46,399 nt of DNA, taken from the NCBI GenBank assembly GCA_011390415.1, contig JAABSL010000292.1, forward strand, positions 1 through 46,399, read 5' to 3'. Origin of the DNA: Desulfobacteraceae bacterium. Lineage in GTDB: Bacteria; Desulfobacterota; Desulfobacteria; Desulfobacterales; Desulfosalsimonadaceae. Shown piece by piece: positions 24,421-32,342 of this stretch; the first letter of the stretch is position 1; every line of letters begins with the position of its first letter. The position numbers were made by a program, and so were the translations under genes. The notes beneath the pieces were generated by a model, which saw only the letters and a list, made by a program, of their open reading frames with translations, was not told the origin of the DNA and did no database searches.

Positions 24421-26409
24421 ATGGAAAATGGAACAATTGTAGAATATATCGACCAGCAGCAAATTTTTTGCGCAGTGGTCCTCGAATTTAATGATCCCCG
24501 GGTGAGCCTTCTGAATGAAGATAACCGCGAGGTTAATCAGAAGGTCAGCCGTCTGTCTCATGTCTCAAACACCCGCCTGAAAATGAACGGCGGCCGCGAT
24601 AAGCTCATCGCCGCATTAAAGGAAACCGCGGCCCGGCGAAATTCTTTGAGCGAACAGATTGATATCAAAGAATTGTGGGAAGTCCTGTCCCCGATGGAAG
24701 AATGGGTGGATCTTTCCACAATGGCGGCGCTGTGTTTTCCCCACCATGCCGACGCAGACCATGAGGCTGCCGTGATCCGGGCCTGTTTTGAAAACCGGAT
24801 TTACTTTAAATTCAATCCGGACTCTTTTTTTCCTTATTCGGAAGCAGACGTTGAAAAAAATATCATTCGGGAAAAAGAAAAAGAGCAGCGGGAGCGGATG
24901 ATCGAACAAGGCGGCGCCTGGCTGAAAAATGTGATCAGCGGTGTAGATGCAGCACCGCCGGCAGATGAAACCGTTTTAATTGACATTCTGAAATCTTATT
25001 ATCTGTTTGGAAAAGAAAGCCCGCACAGTGCCGCCGGACGCGCCATTGTGGCAAAAGCAGGTCTTGAAAGCGCTGAAAAAATATTTGATGTGCTGGTCAA
25101 AACAGGTGTCTGGCGGTCCAATTATAATGTTGATCTCAAACGGTATGAGATTCCGGAGGATTTTTCAAAAAATGTTTTGGAAAAAGCCGATGCCATGCCG
25201 GAGATGTTTGATATCAGCAGTTTGTCGCCCAAGCGGATAAACCTGACCGATCTGCCGTTGATGACCATCGACGGTCAGGGAACCCTTGATCTGGATGACG
25301 CCATCAGCATAGAAAAGCAAAGCGCTTATTACCGTGTGGGCGTTCATATCGCAGACGTCGGTGAACTGGTGGCCAAAGGAGATATCATCGACGCGGAGGT
25401 GGTGGCCCGGGGCACTTCGATTTATATGCCGGATATGAAGATTCCCATGATGCCCCCCCGGCTGTCTGAAAATATCTGCAGCCTGAAACTCGGTGAGGTC
25501 CGGCCCGCCATCAGCATTTTTTTTAAGGTCAGCCGGTTTGCCGAGCTCTTTGATTTTGAAGTCGTCCCCTCCATTATAAAGATCGGGCAGCAGCTGACCT
25601 ATAATGATGTCGACGCCATGGTGGATTCGGAAGAATCCATCTGGCTGCTGCATGAGATTGCCTGCAACTTCAGGCGGAAACGGCTGTCAAGCGGCGCGGT
25701 CCAGATTACCATTCCCGAAACCAGCATCCGGGTGTTTGAAAACGACGACGTCAGTGTCCGGAAAATAGATCGCGAAAGTCCGGGGCGGATGTTTGTTTCC
25801 GAAATGATGATTATGGCCAACTGGCTGATGGCAAGATTCCTGGCGGACAATAAAATGCCTGCCATTTTCCGGGGGCAGCCCGAACCCAAGGCCCGGCTTT
25901 ACAGCCAGAAAAAAGAAGCCACGCTTTTTCAAAACTGGATGCAGCGCCGGATGCTCAACCGGGTGATTATTTCGCCGCATCCGGAACCGCACTCCGGGCT
26001 GGGGCTGGACAAGTATGTGACCGCCACATCCCCCATCCGAAAGTATTTCGATTTGGTGACCCAGCGTCAGATCCGGGCCTGTTTTGGTCTGGAACAGCCG
26101 TATTCCGCTGACGAGATCGAAAAAATGCTGATATTTCTCAAGCAGCCGTTAATGAACGCCGGCCAGGTGCAGATGCGCCGGAACCGCTACTGGCTGCTCA
26201 AATACCTTGAAAAGCAGATCGGCGCAAAAGAAGAGGCCATTGTGCTGGATAAGCGCCGGGATCAATATATCATTTTGCTGACATCTTACCTTGTCGAATG
26301 CAAACTGCGCTCTTCCGGCCACTGGAACCTCAAACCCCAGGACCTGGTCCGGGTGACCATCACCCATGTGGATGCCCGCAGGGATGCCCTGAATGTCGAT
26401 TTGGGGTAG
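24421..26409 (+). CDS. RNase II/R-family (RNB domain) ribonuclease
   Basis: A 662-aa exoribonuclease. The RNB catalytic loop is DGQGTLDLDDAIS with Asp284, Asp290, Asp292 and Asp293 available for metal binding. Further RNB segments are VGVHIADVGELV, RGTSIYMPDMKIPMMPPRLSE and the late YVTATSPIRKYFDLVTQRQI. The N-terminal 230 residues are unlike the cold-shock domains of Escherichia coli RNase II/R, and the C-terminal S1-like part is short, as in a deltaproteobacterial subfamily of unassigned name. Likely 3'-5' RNA decay in the cytoplasm. No Shine-Dalgarno is evident before ATG 24421. A decayed copy of its last ~48 codons lies 0.8 kb downstream. Confidence 0.88.
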   Translation: MENGTIVEYIDQQQIFCAVVLEFNDPRVSLLNEDNREVNQKVSRLSHVSNTRLKMNGGRDKLIAALKETAARRNSLSEQIDIKELWEVLSPMEEWVDLSTMAALCFPHHADADHEAAVIRACFENRIYFKFNPDSFFPYSEADVEKNIIREKEKEQRERMIEQGGAWLKNVISGVDAAPPADETVLIDILKSYYLFGKESPHSAAGRAIVAKAGLESAEKIFDVLVKTGVWRSNYNVDLKRYEIPEDFSKNVLEKADAMPEMFDISSLSPKRINLTDLPLMTIDGQGTLDLDDAISIEKQSAYYRVGVHIADVGELVAKGDIIDAEVVARGTSIYMPDMKIPMMPPRLSENICSLKLGEVRPAISIFFKVSRFAELFDFEVVPSIIKIGQQLTYNDVDAMVDSEESIWLLHEIACNFRRKRLSSGAVQITIPETSIRVFENDDVSVRKIDRESPGRMFVSEMMIMANWLMARFLADNKMPAIFRGQPEPKARLYSQKKEATLFQNWMQRRMLNRVIISPHPEPHSGLGLDKYVTATSPIRKYFDLVTQRQIRACFGLEQPYSADEIEKMLIFLKQPLMNAGQVQMRRNRYWLLKYLEKQIGAKEEAIVLDKRRDQYIILLTSYLVECKLRSSGHWNLKPQDLVRVTITHVDARRDALNVDLG

Positions 26410-26410
26410 T

Positions 26411-26517
26411 CTCACGCGTCTGATTCGCTCATTTTCTGTGTTATAAGCGGTTCGCGGTATAAAACGCATACAGCTTCACCCCTTATGCCTTGAAAATGAC
26501 CGAATCAGACGCGTGAG
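26411..26517. repeat. 107-bp element with 26-bp terminal inverted repeats (MITE-like)
   Basis: The left arm 26411-26436 and the reverse complement of the right arm 26492-26517 agree at 25 of 26 bases; the outer 17 (CTCACGCGTCTGATTCG) are perfect. The 55-bp centre codes for nothing and has its own weak symmetry (ATAAG...CTTAT). It starts 2 bp after the ribonuclease stop. No clear target-site duplication is visible, so it could equally be a long stable hairpin terminator. Confidence 0.7.
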
Positions 26518-26655
26518 GGGTCCGTCTTGGCAGCTTTTTTGCCTATCTCTGGTTGTGTGGAAACGAGAAAACATCGTGTCGGTAAATGGCCATAATTTGA
26601 CATAGGCCACTGTGGATGCTAATTGTTAAAATACAATAAAAGAGGATTTTATATT

Positions 26656-26874
26656 ATGCAAAGCACCATAGAAATCAGACACCTTTCCCGGGAAGAGAAA
26701 CTGAAGGTAATGGAGGCAATTTGGGAAGACCTGTCAAGGGAAGATGAAGCGGTTGATTCCCCTGATTGGCACCAAAAAGCATTACAGGAGACAGAACAGC
26801 GACTTAGCTCGGGTCAGGAAAAAATTGTGGATTGGCAATCCGCAAAAAAGGAACTCCGGGCACGATTCGAATGA
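26656..26874 (+). CDS. Addiction-module antitoxin (TIGR02574/PF09720-like)
   Basis: A 72-aa protein. LSREEKLKVMEAIWEDLSRE near the N-terminus, DSPDWHQKALQETEQRL in the middle and a VDWQSAKKELRARF C-terminus are the recurring pattern of the small helical addiction-module component family. These proteins bind and mask a RelE/ParE-type toxin. ATG 26656 with AGAGGA 9 nt upstream is preferred to TTG 26623. The stop overlaps the toxin ATG by 4 nt. This is a complete pair inside an accessory patch downstream of the ribonuclease gene. Confidence 0.88.
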   Translation: MQSTIEIRHLSREEKLKVMEAIWEDLSREDEAVDSPDWHQKALQETEQRLSSGQEKIVDWQSAKKELRARFE

Positions 26875-27185
26875 AGATCAAGCTACTCTCCACTGCGCTT
26901 GAAGATTTATCCGCAGGCCGTCTATTCTATGACAGACAGGGAGAAGGATTGGGAGAGTACTTCTTTGATTCTCTATTCTCCGACATTGATTCATTGATTC
27001 TGTATGGTGGAATCCACCCGAAGGTTTTCGGTTCTCATCGAATGCTGTCCAAGCGTTTCCCTTACGCCATCTATTACCGTCTTGAAGAGAAAACGACAGT
27101 TGTCGTGTGGCGAGTTCTTGATTTGCGCCGTGATCCAAAGAAGATCCGACAATCATTGGCGTCTACTCGTATGAAAATCAAATAA
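26871..27185 (+). CDS. RelE/ParE-superfamily toxin
   Basis: A 104-aa basic protein. The RelE/ParE fold is indicated by an N-terminal strand (IKLLSTALEDL), a helical hairpin (LGEYFFDSLFSDIDSLILYG) and the C-terminal strands HRMLSKRFPYAIYYRLEEKT and VVVWRVLDLRRDP. The latter match the common toxin pattern ending in R-x-D-P. Such toxins either cut mRNA on the ribosome or poison gyrase; which one cannot be told here. ATG 26871 overlaps the antitoxin stop. It looks intact. Confidence 0.88.
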   Translation: MKIKLLSTALEDLSAGRLFYDRQGEGLGEYFFDSLFSDIDSLILYGGIHPKVFGSHRMLSKRFPYAIYYRLEEKTTVVVWRVLDLRRDPKKIRQSLASTRMKIK

Positions 27186-27217
27186 CGCATATCACCCTCG
27201 GGTTGCCTGATGCTCTT

Positions 27218-27364
27218 TTTTGGCTTCTTACCTTTTCGGATGAAGACTCCGGTCCCTCCAGTCACTGAAACCTCAATTTTCAGGATATGGTTCGTGTGAC
27301 TATCACCCATGTGGATACGAAACGGGGTGTTCTTTCTGTTTTAAATAATTGGCGATTTGAATAG
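27218..27364 (+). pseudogene. Decayed 3' remnant of an RNB-family ribonuclease gene
   Basis: The frame ending at TAG 27362 reads FWLLTFSDEDSGPSSH, then an in-frame TGA (27266), then NLNFQDMVRVTITHVDTKRG and VLSVLNNW. The intact gene at 24421-26409 ends ILLTSYLVECKLRSSGHWNL then KPQDLVRVTITHVDARRD. TGA stands where the intact copy has Trp, two residues are lost upstream, and nothing of the catalytic domain is present. At DNA level the ATCACCCATGTGGAT core is identical. It has no start and is non-functional. Confidence 0.8.
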
Positions 27365-27553
27365 ATGCGATATTACACGATTAGAATATTAGCCGCTCTA
27401 TTCTTTATGGGATCATTTGGCATAGGATGTATCTTTGGAGCAGAATACGGAAAATTCGCAGGGGGCATGGCCTTTTTGATTCTGATGGCTACTGGAATTG
27501 TACTTCATATCAAAGCAGGCAAAATTCAAAAAGAAATTGAAGGTAAAAAATAG
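27365..27553 (+). CDS. Small hypothetical membrane protein, 62 aa
   Basis: Not recognised. ATG immediately follows the stop of the ribonuclease remnant. Two hydrophobic helices (about 5-26 and 31-50, joined by EYGKFAG) are followed by a lysine-rich end KIQKEIEGKK, so the likely topology is both termini in the cytoplasm. There is no convincing Shine-Dalgarno. Base composition resembles the accessory patch. It may be real but silent, or a chance frame. Confidence 0.45.
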   Translation: MRYYTIRILAALFFMGSFGIGCIFGAEYGKFAGGMAFLILMATGIVLHIKAGKIQKEIEGKK

Positions 27554-27564
27554 AGACTATTCTG

Positions 27565-27588
27565 GTTCCCACGGATTTCTGTGGGAAC
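27565..27588. repeat. REP-like GTTCCCAC hairpin
   Basis: GTTCCCAC (27565-27572) and GTGGGAAC (27581-27588) are exact reverse complements with an 8-nt loop. I recall GTTCCCAC...GTGGGAAC hairpins as widely scattered intergenic repeats in bacteria. Here it separates convergent genes and could also terminate transcription. Confidence 0.6.
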
Positions 27589-27601
27589 GAGGAAAAACCA
27601 G

Positions 27602-27916
27602 TTAATTGTAAACGGAGTCGTGGTCCGGATGCAGAGATAGGATTCGAAGCCAGTCATTTTAGCGATATGCAAGCCCCCGAAAACCTTTTCCGATTCTGAA
27701 ACTGTAAAATCTTGCGCCATTTGGCCCGGAGCGGGATGCAATCGCCTCCCATTTCAAACAGGTATCGCCATAGAGTTGCTGCCAGGACATATTGGATATT
27801 TTTCGCAGGGTGCCAAGTACTGATCGCTGCTCATTTTTTTGTAAGTTAAAGAGATTTTTCTGAAAAACGGGATTATTCAGATCCAGAAGAATGGATTTAT
27901 CTGATTGCTGCCCCAT
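27602..27916 (-). pseudogene. Toxin of a type II pair, interrupted by a nonsense codon
   Basis: The open frame from ATG 27916 (MGQQSDKSILLDLNNPVFQK) runs to TAA at 27659-27661, giving 85 aa ending SGPNGARFYSFRIGKGFRGLAYR. Reading on in the same frame gives NDWLRILSLHPDHDSVYN and a second TAA (27602-27604). That tail is the conserved end of this RelE-like toxin family, whose members finish in a W-x-R-x-L-S-L-H-P-D-H-D-S-x-Y pattern. One codon change (for example AAA, CAA or GAA to TAA) therefore explains the break. It starts 1 nt inside the antitoxin stop (TAATG). Confidence 0.75.
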
Positions 27917-28161
27917 TATTTCAACCGATTTTCAATTTCATCCAAATTACTTGCCGCGGGCGGATTTTTCTCTGCCCAATCAACAGCCTTATCTATATCT
28001 TTTTTTGTTGATTCAGCGTGGAGCCTTTGTTCGTTTTTGGGAACGAATTGCCCGGTCTTGAGTATCCAGACGCCGGTTTCGATTTCTTCAATTAAAACGT
28101 GTTGTCCGGCAAATTTTTTTCCAAGCGATATTTGACCGCTGCTGCCGATTTTTTTTATCAC
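27916..28161 (-). CDS. Antitoxin of the broken toxin-antitoxin pair
   Basis: An 81-aa protein from GTG 28161. The N-terminal IKKIGSSGQISLGKKFAGQH looks like a swapped-hairpin AbrB-type DNA-binding start. VLIEEIETGVWILKTGQFVP is a beta segment, and AVDWAEKNPPAASNLDEIENRL is a helical tail that would bind the toxin. A longer frame from ATG 28215 is possible; GTG 28161 is favoured because AAGGAG lies 12 nt upstream and the extra residues look unconserved. The protein seems intact although its toxin is truncated. The family assignment rests on pattern recognition. Confidence 0.75.
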   Translation of the reverse strand: MIKKIGSSGQISLGKKFAGQHVLIEEIETGVWILKTGQFVPKNEQRLHAESTKKDIDKAVDWAEKNPPAASNLDEIENRLK

Positions 28162-28269
28162 GCCTATTTCATGCTCCTTATATTTTATGAATTCATGAAT
28201 GCATGATAACATCAAAGAAGATTATGTTAAAAACCTTATTTATGTCCGTCTTTTGGCTTTGGGCACCCA

Positions 28270-29520
28270 TCAATGCTTAAAGCTGCGCTGGCCTGTCAGC
28301 ACCATGGTGGCATTGTGCTCGTTGCAGGCTTCAATGGACTGGTAATCATTTAACGATCCCCCGGGCTGAACCACTGCCGAGACCCCTTCGTTAAGACCTA
28401 TGTCAATGCCGTCCCGGAAGGGGAAAAATGCGTCACTGATCATGGTCGCCCCGATGAGGCCGCCTTTTTCCGCGTTGACCCGGCCGTCGATTTCCGCCTT
28501 TTTGTCTTCATCGGTGAGATTATTGTAGGAAATGCCATGAGATTCAAAGCAGTAGCGGTCCGCCAGCTTGCGATAGGCTTTATCTCTTGCGATTTCAGCC
28601 ACACCCACCCGGTCCTGCTCCCCGGTGCCGATTCCTGCGGACACGCCGTCTTTTACATAAATAACGGAATTGGAGGTAATGCCGGATTCGAGCAGCCATC
28701 CGAACCGGATATCCGCGTATTCCTGTTCCGTAGGCAGGCGGTTGATGACATGTTCCTTGCCCTGATACTCGCATCGGGCCAGCACAAAATCAGATTTTTT
28801 AAGGGATTGGGGGGCAAATGACCACTGGGCCACAATACCGCCGTCGATGAGGTTTTTAAACTCCACCACCCGCTGGCCCACAAAAGAATTCAGGTTGTCG
28901 ATATTTTTAATCCGGATGACCCGCAGATTCTTTCGCTGCGCCAGAATTTCCATTGCCCCGTCTTCAAACTCCGGCGCCACCACCACTTCGGCATATTGTC
29001 TGGCAATGGCTTCAGCGGTGGCTTTGTCAAGGGCGCGGTTGACGGCAATGCATCCGCCAAAGGCGGCCACCCGGTCCGCCATATAGGCTTTGTGGTATGC
29101 ATCTTCCAGAGAACCGGATATGGCGGCCCCGCAGGGATTGTTGTGCTTGACGATAATCACCGCAGGCTGATCGGAAAAATATCTGAGGATATTTAAGGCG
29201 TTATCCGCGTCCGTGAGGTTGGTTTTTCCCGGATGCTTGCCGGACTGCAGCAATTCAATGTCGGACACCAGATATTTGCCAGGCTGGATGGTTTCCGCCT
29301 CTCCCAGCACCAGGTTGCCGTTGACCAGTCGGTATAACGCTGCTTCCTGCCCCGGATTTTCGCCGTAGCGAAGTCCTTTGCGTACATTATCAATGATCCA
29401 GTCAACCTTGTCATAAAAAAGCGTCTGCCGACGGCTGCCGTCGACAAAGCTGATTTCCATTTGCGGCGGAAAGTGATCATCCATGATGGTCTTGTACATT
29501 TGTTTTAAATCGTCGGACAT
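28270..29520 (-). CDS. Stand-alone AICAR transformylase (C-terminal half of PurH)
   Basis: A 416-aa enzyme that formylates AICAR to FAICAR with 10-formyl-THF, the ninth step of purine synthesis. It has GLRYGENPGQEAALYR, VIIVKHNNPCGAA (the Lys-His active-site pair), AFGGCIAVNRALD and the C-terminal GATMISDAFFPFRDGID and AVVQPGGSLNDYQSIEACNE. In most bacteria this domain is fused to IMP cyclohydrolase as PurH. Here that activity is encoded by a separate gene just upstream (39-bp gap), so the two form an operon. ATG 29520 has a purine-rich AAGGAGC upstream. Confidence 0.94.
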   Translation of the reverse strand: MSDDLKQMYKTIMDDHFPPQMEISFVDGSRRQTLFYDKVDWIIDNVRKGLRYGENPGQEAALYRLVNGNLVLGEAETIQPGKYLVSDIELLQSGKHPGKTNLTDADNALNILRYFSDQPAVIIVKHNNPCGAAISGSLEDAYHKAYMADRVAAFGGCIAVNRALDKATAEAIARQYAEVVVAPEFEDGAMEILAQRKNLRVIRIKNIDNLNSFVGQRVVEFKNLIDGGIVAQWSFAPQSLKKSDFVLARCEYQGKEHVINRLPTEQEYADIRFGWLLESGITSNSVIYVKDGVSAGIGTGEQDRVGVAEIARDKAYRKLADRYCFESHGISYNNLTDEDKKAEIDGRVNAEKGGLIGATMISDAFFPFRDGIDIGLNEGVSAVVQPGGSLNDYQSIEACNEHNATMVLTGQRSFKH

Positions 29521-29559
29521 GACTTGCTCCTTATTACCAGCATGTTGAAGTGAAAAAAA

Positions 29560-30243
29560 TTACATAATTTCCGGATAGCATGCCCGGATATGTTGAATCG
29601 ATTGTTCGCTCAGATATCCGGCAATGGCCCGGTCATAATCCGCAGTATGGGAAAATGCTTTTTGCGCCAGCCGGAATCGGGTTTCAAGGGTGGTCATGCC
29701 GTTGTTTGCGCTAAGTTCTTCTATGATGGCACCATAATCTTTCGGGTCGACCACGGATGCCACCCGCAGATAGTTTTTGGCCGAAGCCCGGATCATGCAC
29801 GGCCCGCCGATATCAATGTTGCCCCGGGCCATTTCCGGAGTGACTCCCTCTTTTTTAATGGTTTCTTCAAACGGATACAGGTTAACGACCACCATGTCAA
29901 TGGGGCTGGCATCGGTCCGTTTCAGGTCATTTGCATGGGCGTCGTTATAGGTTTCGGTGAGAATGCCCAGGTAGATTTTAAAATCAAGGGTTTTGACAAG
30001 GCCGCCCTTGGTTTCCGGCTGGCCGGTGTATTCCGCCACCCGGATCAGGATGCCGCCGGCTTCGTCGCCCAGTATTTCCTTGATTCTATTGTATGTCCCG
30101 CCGGTGGAAAGAATGCGGATACCGGGATTGTGCTTTACAAGGCCGGGAATAAAAGTCTCCAGGCCGGATTTGTCTGAAACGCTGATTAAAACCGTTTTTA
30201 TTTTGACCAGGTCGTCGATTTTTTCAACAAAGTTAATTCCCAT
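29560..30243 (-). CDS. Stand-alone IMP cyclohydrolase (N-terminal half of PurH)
   Basis: A 227-aa MGS-like domain protein that closes FAICAR to IMP, the last step of purine synthesis. TVLISVSDKSGLETFIPGL at the start, STGGTYNRIKE, HP-less VKTLDFKIYLGILTE, VVNLYPFEETI, GNIDIGGPCMIRASAKNY and the C-terminal KAFSHTADYDRAIAGYL all match the N-terminal third of PurH. The open frame extends to 30369, but the extra residues (MVFFASLNGYSQLTVHPLNR) look spurious; ATG 30243 is the best start, without a strong Shine-Dalgarno. It works with the AICAR transformylase encoded next to it. Confidence 0.92.
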   Translation of the reverse strand: MGINFVEKIDDLVKIKTVLISVSDKSGLETFIPGLVKHNPGIRILSTGGTYNRIKEILGDEAGGILIRVAEYTGQPETKGGLVKTLDFKIYLGILTETYNDAHANDLKRTDASPIDMVVVNLYPFEETIKKEGVTPEMARGNIDIGGPCMIRASAKNYLRVASVVDPKDYGAIIEELSANNGMTTLETRFRLAQKAFSHTADYDRAIAGYLSEQSIQHIRACYPEIM

Positions 30244-30481
30244 AAGCGAAATAACCACCGGATATTGACGTGGAGCTGCAAGCGAATAGCCGGTAATTCC
30301 TCCTTTTTTCCGGTTTAAAGGGTGTACGGTTAATTGTGAGTAGCCATTTAGGGACGCGAAAAAAACCAATATACCTGAATTGCGCCGGATTTTCGCTTCT
30401 TTCGCTTCCCTTGTATAGCAGAGTAAAAAATAAAATTATATTTTTATTTTTACCCGCAGGTCAATGCATCTTAAACGCGCT

Positions 30482-30504
30482 GTTGAAATATTTCAAATTT
30501 CAAC
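30482..30504. promoter_or_regulatory. Palindrome in the divergent purine/nuclease promoter region
   Basis: GTTGAAAT and ATTTCAAC flank a 7-nt centre. It lies in the 403 bp between the divergent IMP cyclohydrolase gene and the metallo-beta-lactamase gene (30244-30646). A looser AACCCAAC/GTTGGGTT pair lies at 30515-30522 and 30577-30584. Possible operator; no known regulator is implied. Confidence 0.3.
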
Positions 30505-30646
30505 ATTTTCAATCAACCCAACAGCAGAGGCGACAGATTAAAAAAATGACACGAAAAATTATTTCATTTCACCGGCAGTTGGGTTAAGATCATTTTTCGC
30601 TGTTTTGCGGCATCTCAACCTGAATTTCAAAAAAAGGAGTAGGGCT

Positions 30647-32230
30647 TTGCATGTAACATTTTATGGAGCAGTCAGAGAAGTCACCGGCTCAATGCATATG
30701 ATCACCACCCGCCATGATAATATCCTTCTGGATTGCGGAATGTACCAGGGCCGGCGAAAGGAAGCGGACCGTAAAAACCGGGTGATGCCTTTTGATCCGG
30801 GGATCATTACCAACCTGATACTTTCCCATGCGCATATTGACCATTCCGGCCGGATTCCGCTGCTGACAAAAGACGGTTTCGGCGGACACATCATTGCCAC
30901 CCGGGCCACGGAAGATGCCTGTGCGTATATGCTGCCGGACAGCGCCAAGATTCAGGAATCGGATGCGAATTATTTGAATTATAAAATGGTGCGCAAGATA
31001 TTGTCAAAAATTAAATCCGGTGCCGGCAACGGCAAAAGCGATGCCGCCAGCGTCAGAGAAATAAAAAAGATGCTGAAAAGCGGAAAAAATAATTTAAACA
31101 CGGACGCGATAAATGAAATCGCCGCTGAATATGAACTGGAAGCGGTTTTGCCCATGTATTCCATCAAAGATGCCAATCATGCCCTGTCTTTTTTTAACGG
31201 CATCCCTTATGAACAGCCTGTGTCCGTAGGTAAGAATGCCACTGCCACCCTCTATGATGCCGGGCATATCCTGGGATCGGCCATTACGGTTGTTAAGACA
31301 AATAATAACGGGAAGCGGTGCAGTGTCTGTTTTACCGGTGATATCGGCCGTTTCGAAAAGCCGATTCTGGAAAACCCCACCTTGAATTTTGCCGAAGAAG
31401 ACCGGGATATTGATCTGCTGATCATGGAAAGCACCTATGGGAACCGGCACCATGAGCCGGTGCGGGACATGGCGCCGCACTTGAAACAGGTGATCAACGA
31501 CACCGTGGAACGGGGCGGCACCCTGTTGATCCCGGCCTTTGCCTTTGGCCGTACCCAGGAGCTGCTGTATGTCATCCACGATCTTTACAACAACAAGGAG
31601 ACGCCGCGGATTCCGGTGTATGTGGACAGTCCCCTGGCAACAAGGATTACAAGGGTTTTCGGGGAGCATCCGGAAATGTATGACCGCGAAACCCATGATG
31701 ACTTCCTCAAAAACGGGGATAACCCGTTTATGTTTAATCAGCTTAAATTCACCGAATCCGTGGATGAGTCCATGGCCCTGATGCGGGAGAAAAAGCCGCA
31801 CATTGTGATTTCCGCGTCCGGTATGTGTGAAGCCGGGCGGATTCTGCACCATCTGCGGCATAAAATGCATGATGCAAAAAATACGATTTTGATTGTCGGT
31901 TATATGGCCCAGCACACCCTCGGCCGCCGCATGCTGGAACAGGGGCGGGCCTATGAGAAATCCGGAAGGAGCGGAAAGCCGCCCCGGATGCGGGTGCTTA
32001 ACAAGGAATATCCCCTGGCCGCCCGGGTGGTTAAAATTGACGGGTTCAGCGCCCATGGGGATAAAGATGAAATGCTGCGGTTTATTGAAAAATCGAATTT
32101 AAATATAAAAAAAATCGCCCTGGTCCATGGGGATGAGGACCAGACCCTGGCATTTGCACAAACGCTGAAAAACAAAGGGCGGGATGTGTTTGTACCCAAA
32201 GTCGGATCAACACTGGATTTAACTCTTTAA
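30647..32230 (+). CDS. Metallo-beta-lactamase/beta-CASP nuclease (CPSF73/YSH1-like)
   Basis: A 527-aa RNA-processing nuclease. The MBL metal motif is H-A-H-I-D-H at residues 61-66 (LSHAHIDHSGRIPLL), then AGHILGSAI, the beta-lactamase TGDIG motif and MESTYGNR. The beta-CASP domain follows with PAFAFGRTQELLY, VYVDSPLA and ISASGMCEAGRILHHL. The RMM-type end FSAHGDKDEML and VHGDEDQ complete the fold. A TTG start at 30647 is chosen because AAGGAG (30634-30639) lies 7 nt before it and HVTFYGAVREVTGSMH is the conserved start; TTG 30605 has no such site. Bacterial homologues are broadly distributed with poorly known substrates. Confidence 0.92.
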   Translation: MHVTFYGAVREVTGSMHMITTRHDNILLDCGMYQGRRKEADRKNRVMPFDPGIITNLILSHAHIDHSGRIPLLTKDGFGGHIIATRATEDACAYMLPDSAKIQESDANYLNYKMVRKILSKIKSGAGNGKSDAASVREIKKMLKSGKNNLNTDAINEIAAEYELEAVLPMYSIKDANHALSFFNGIPYEQPVSVGKNATATLYDAGHILGSAITVVKTNNNGKRCSVCFTGDIGRFEKPILENPTLNFAEEDRDIDLLIMESTYGNRHHEPVRDMAPHLKQVINDTVERGGTLLIPAFAFGRTQELLYVIHDLYNNKETPRIPVYVDSPLATRITRVFGEHPEMYDRETHDDFLKNGDNPFMFNQLKFTESVDESMALMREKKPHIVISASGMCEAGRILHHLRHKMHDAKNTILIVGYMAQHTLGRRMLEQGRAYEKSGRSGKPPRMRVLNKEYPLAARVVKIDGFSAHGDKDEMLRFIEKSNLNIKKIALVHGDEDQTLAFAQTLKNKGRDVFVPKVGSTLDLTL

Positions 32231-32256
32231 TTCAGGAACTCTGTATTTGCGGCAAG

Positions 32257-32286
32257 TTTCCGGCACCCGGGGGGTGATGCCGGAAA
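32257..32286. terminator. Hairpin downstream of the beta-CASP nuclease gene
   Basis: TTTCCGGCA (32257-32265) and TGCCGGAAA (32278-32286) are exact reverse complements, with flanking GGCA...TGCC extending the stem imperfectly. There is no T-run, so termination strength is doubtful; it may protect the mRNA end. Confidence 0.4.
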
Positions 32287-32342
32287 GCTGCCCGTGATCT
32301 GATTGGGATAATTTTTATCATACAATATAAGGAGGTGCGTTC

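Noticed and set aside
31094-32056. 320-codon minus-strand frame
   Set aside because: Lies wholly antisense to the beta-CASP nuclease gene; long antisense frames are expected here from codon bias, and its product is His/Gly/Pro-rich without a family pattern.
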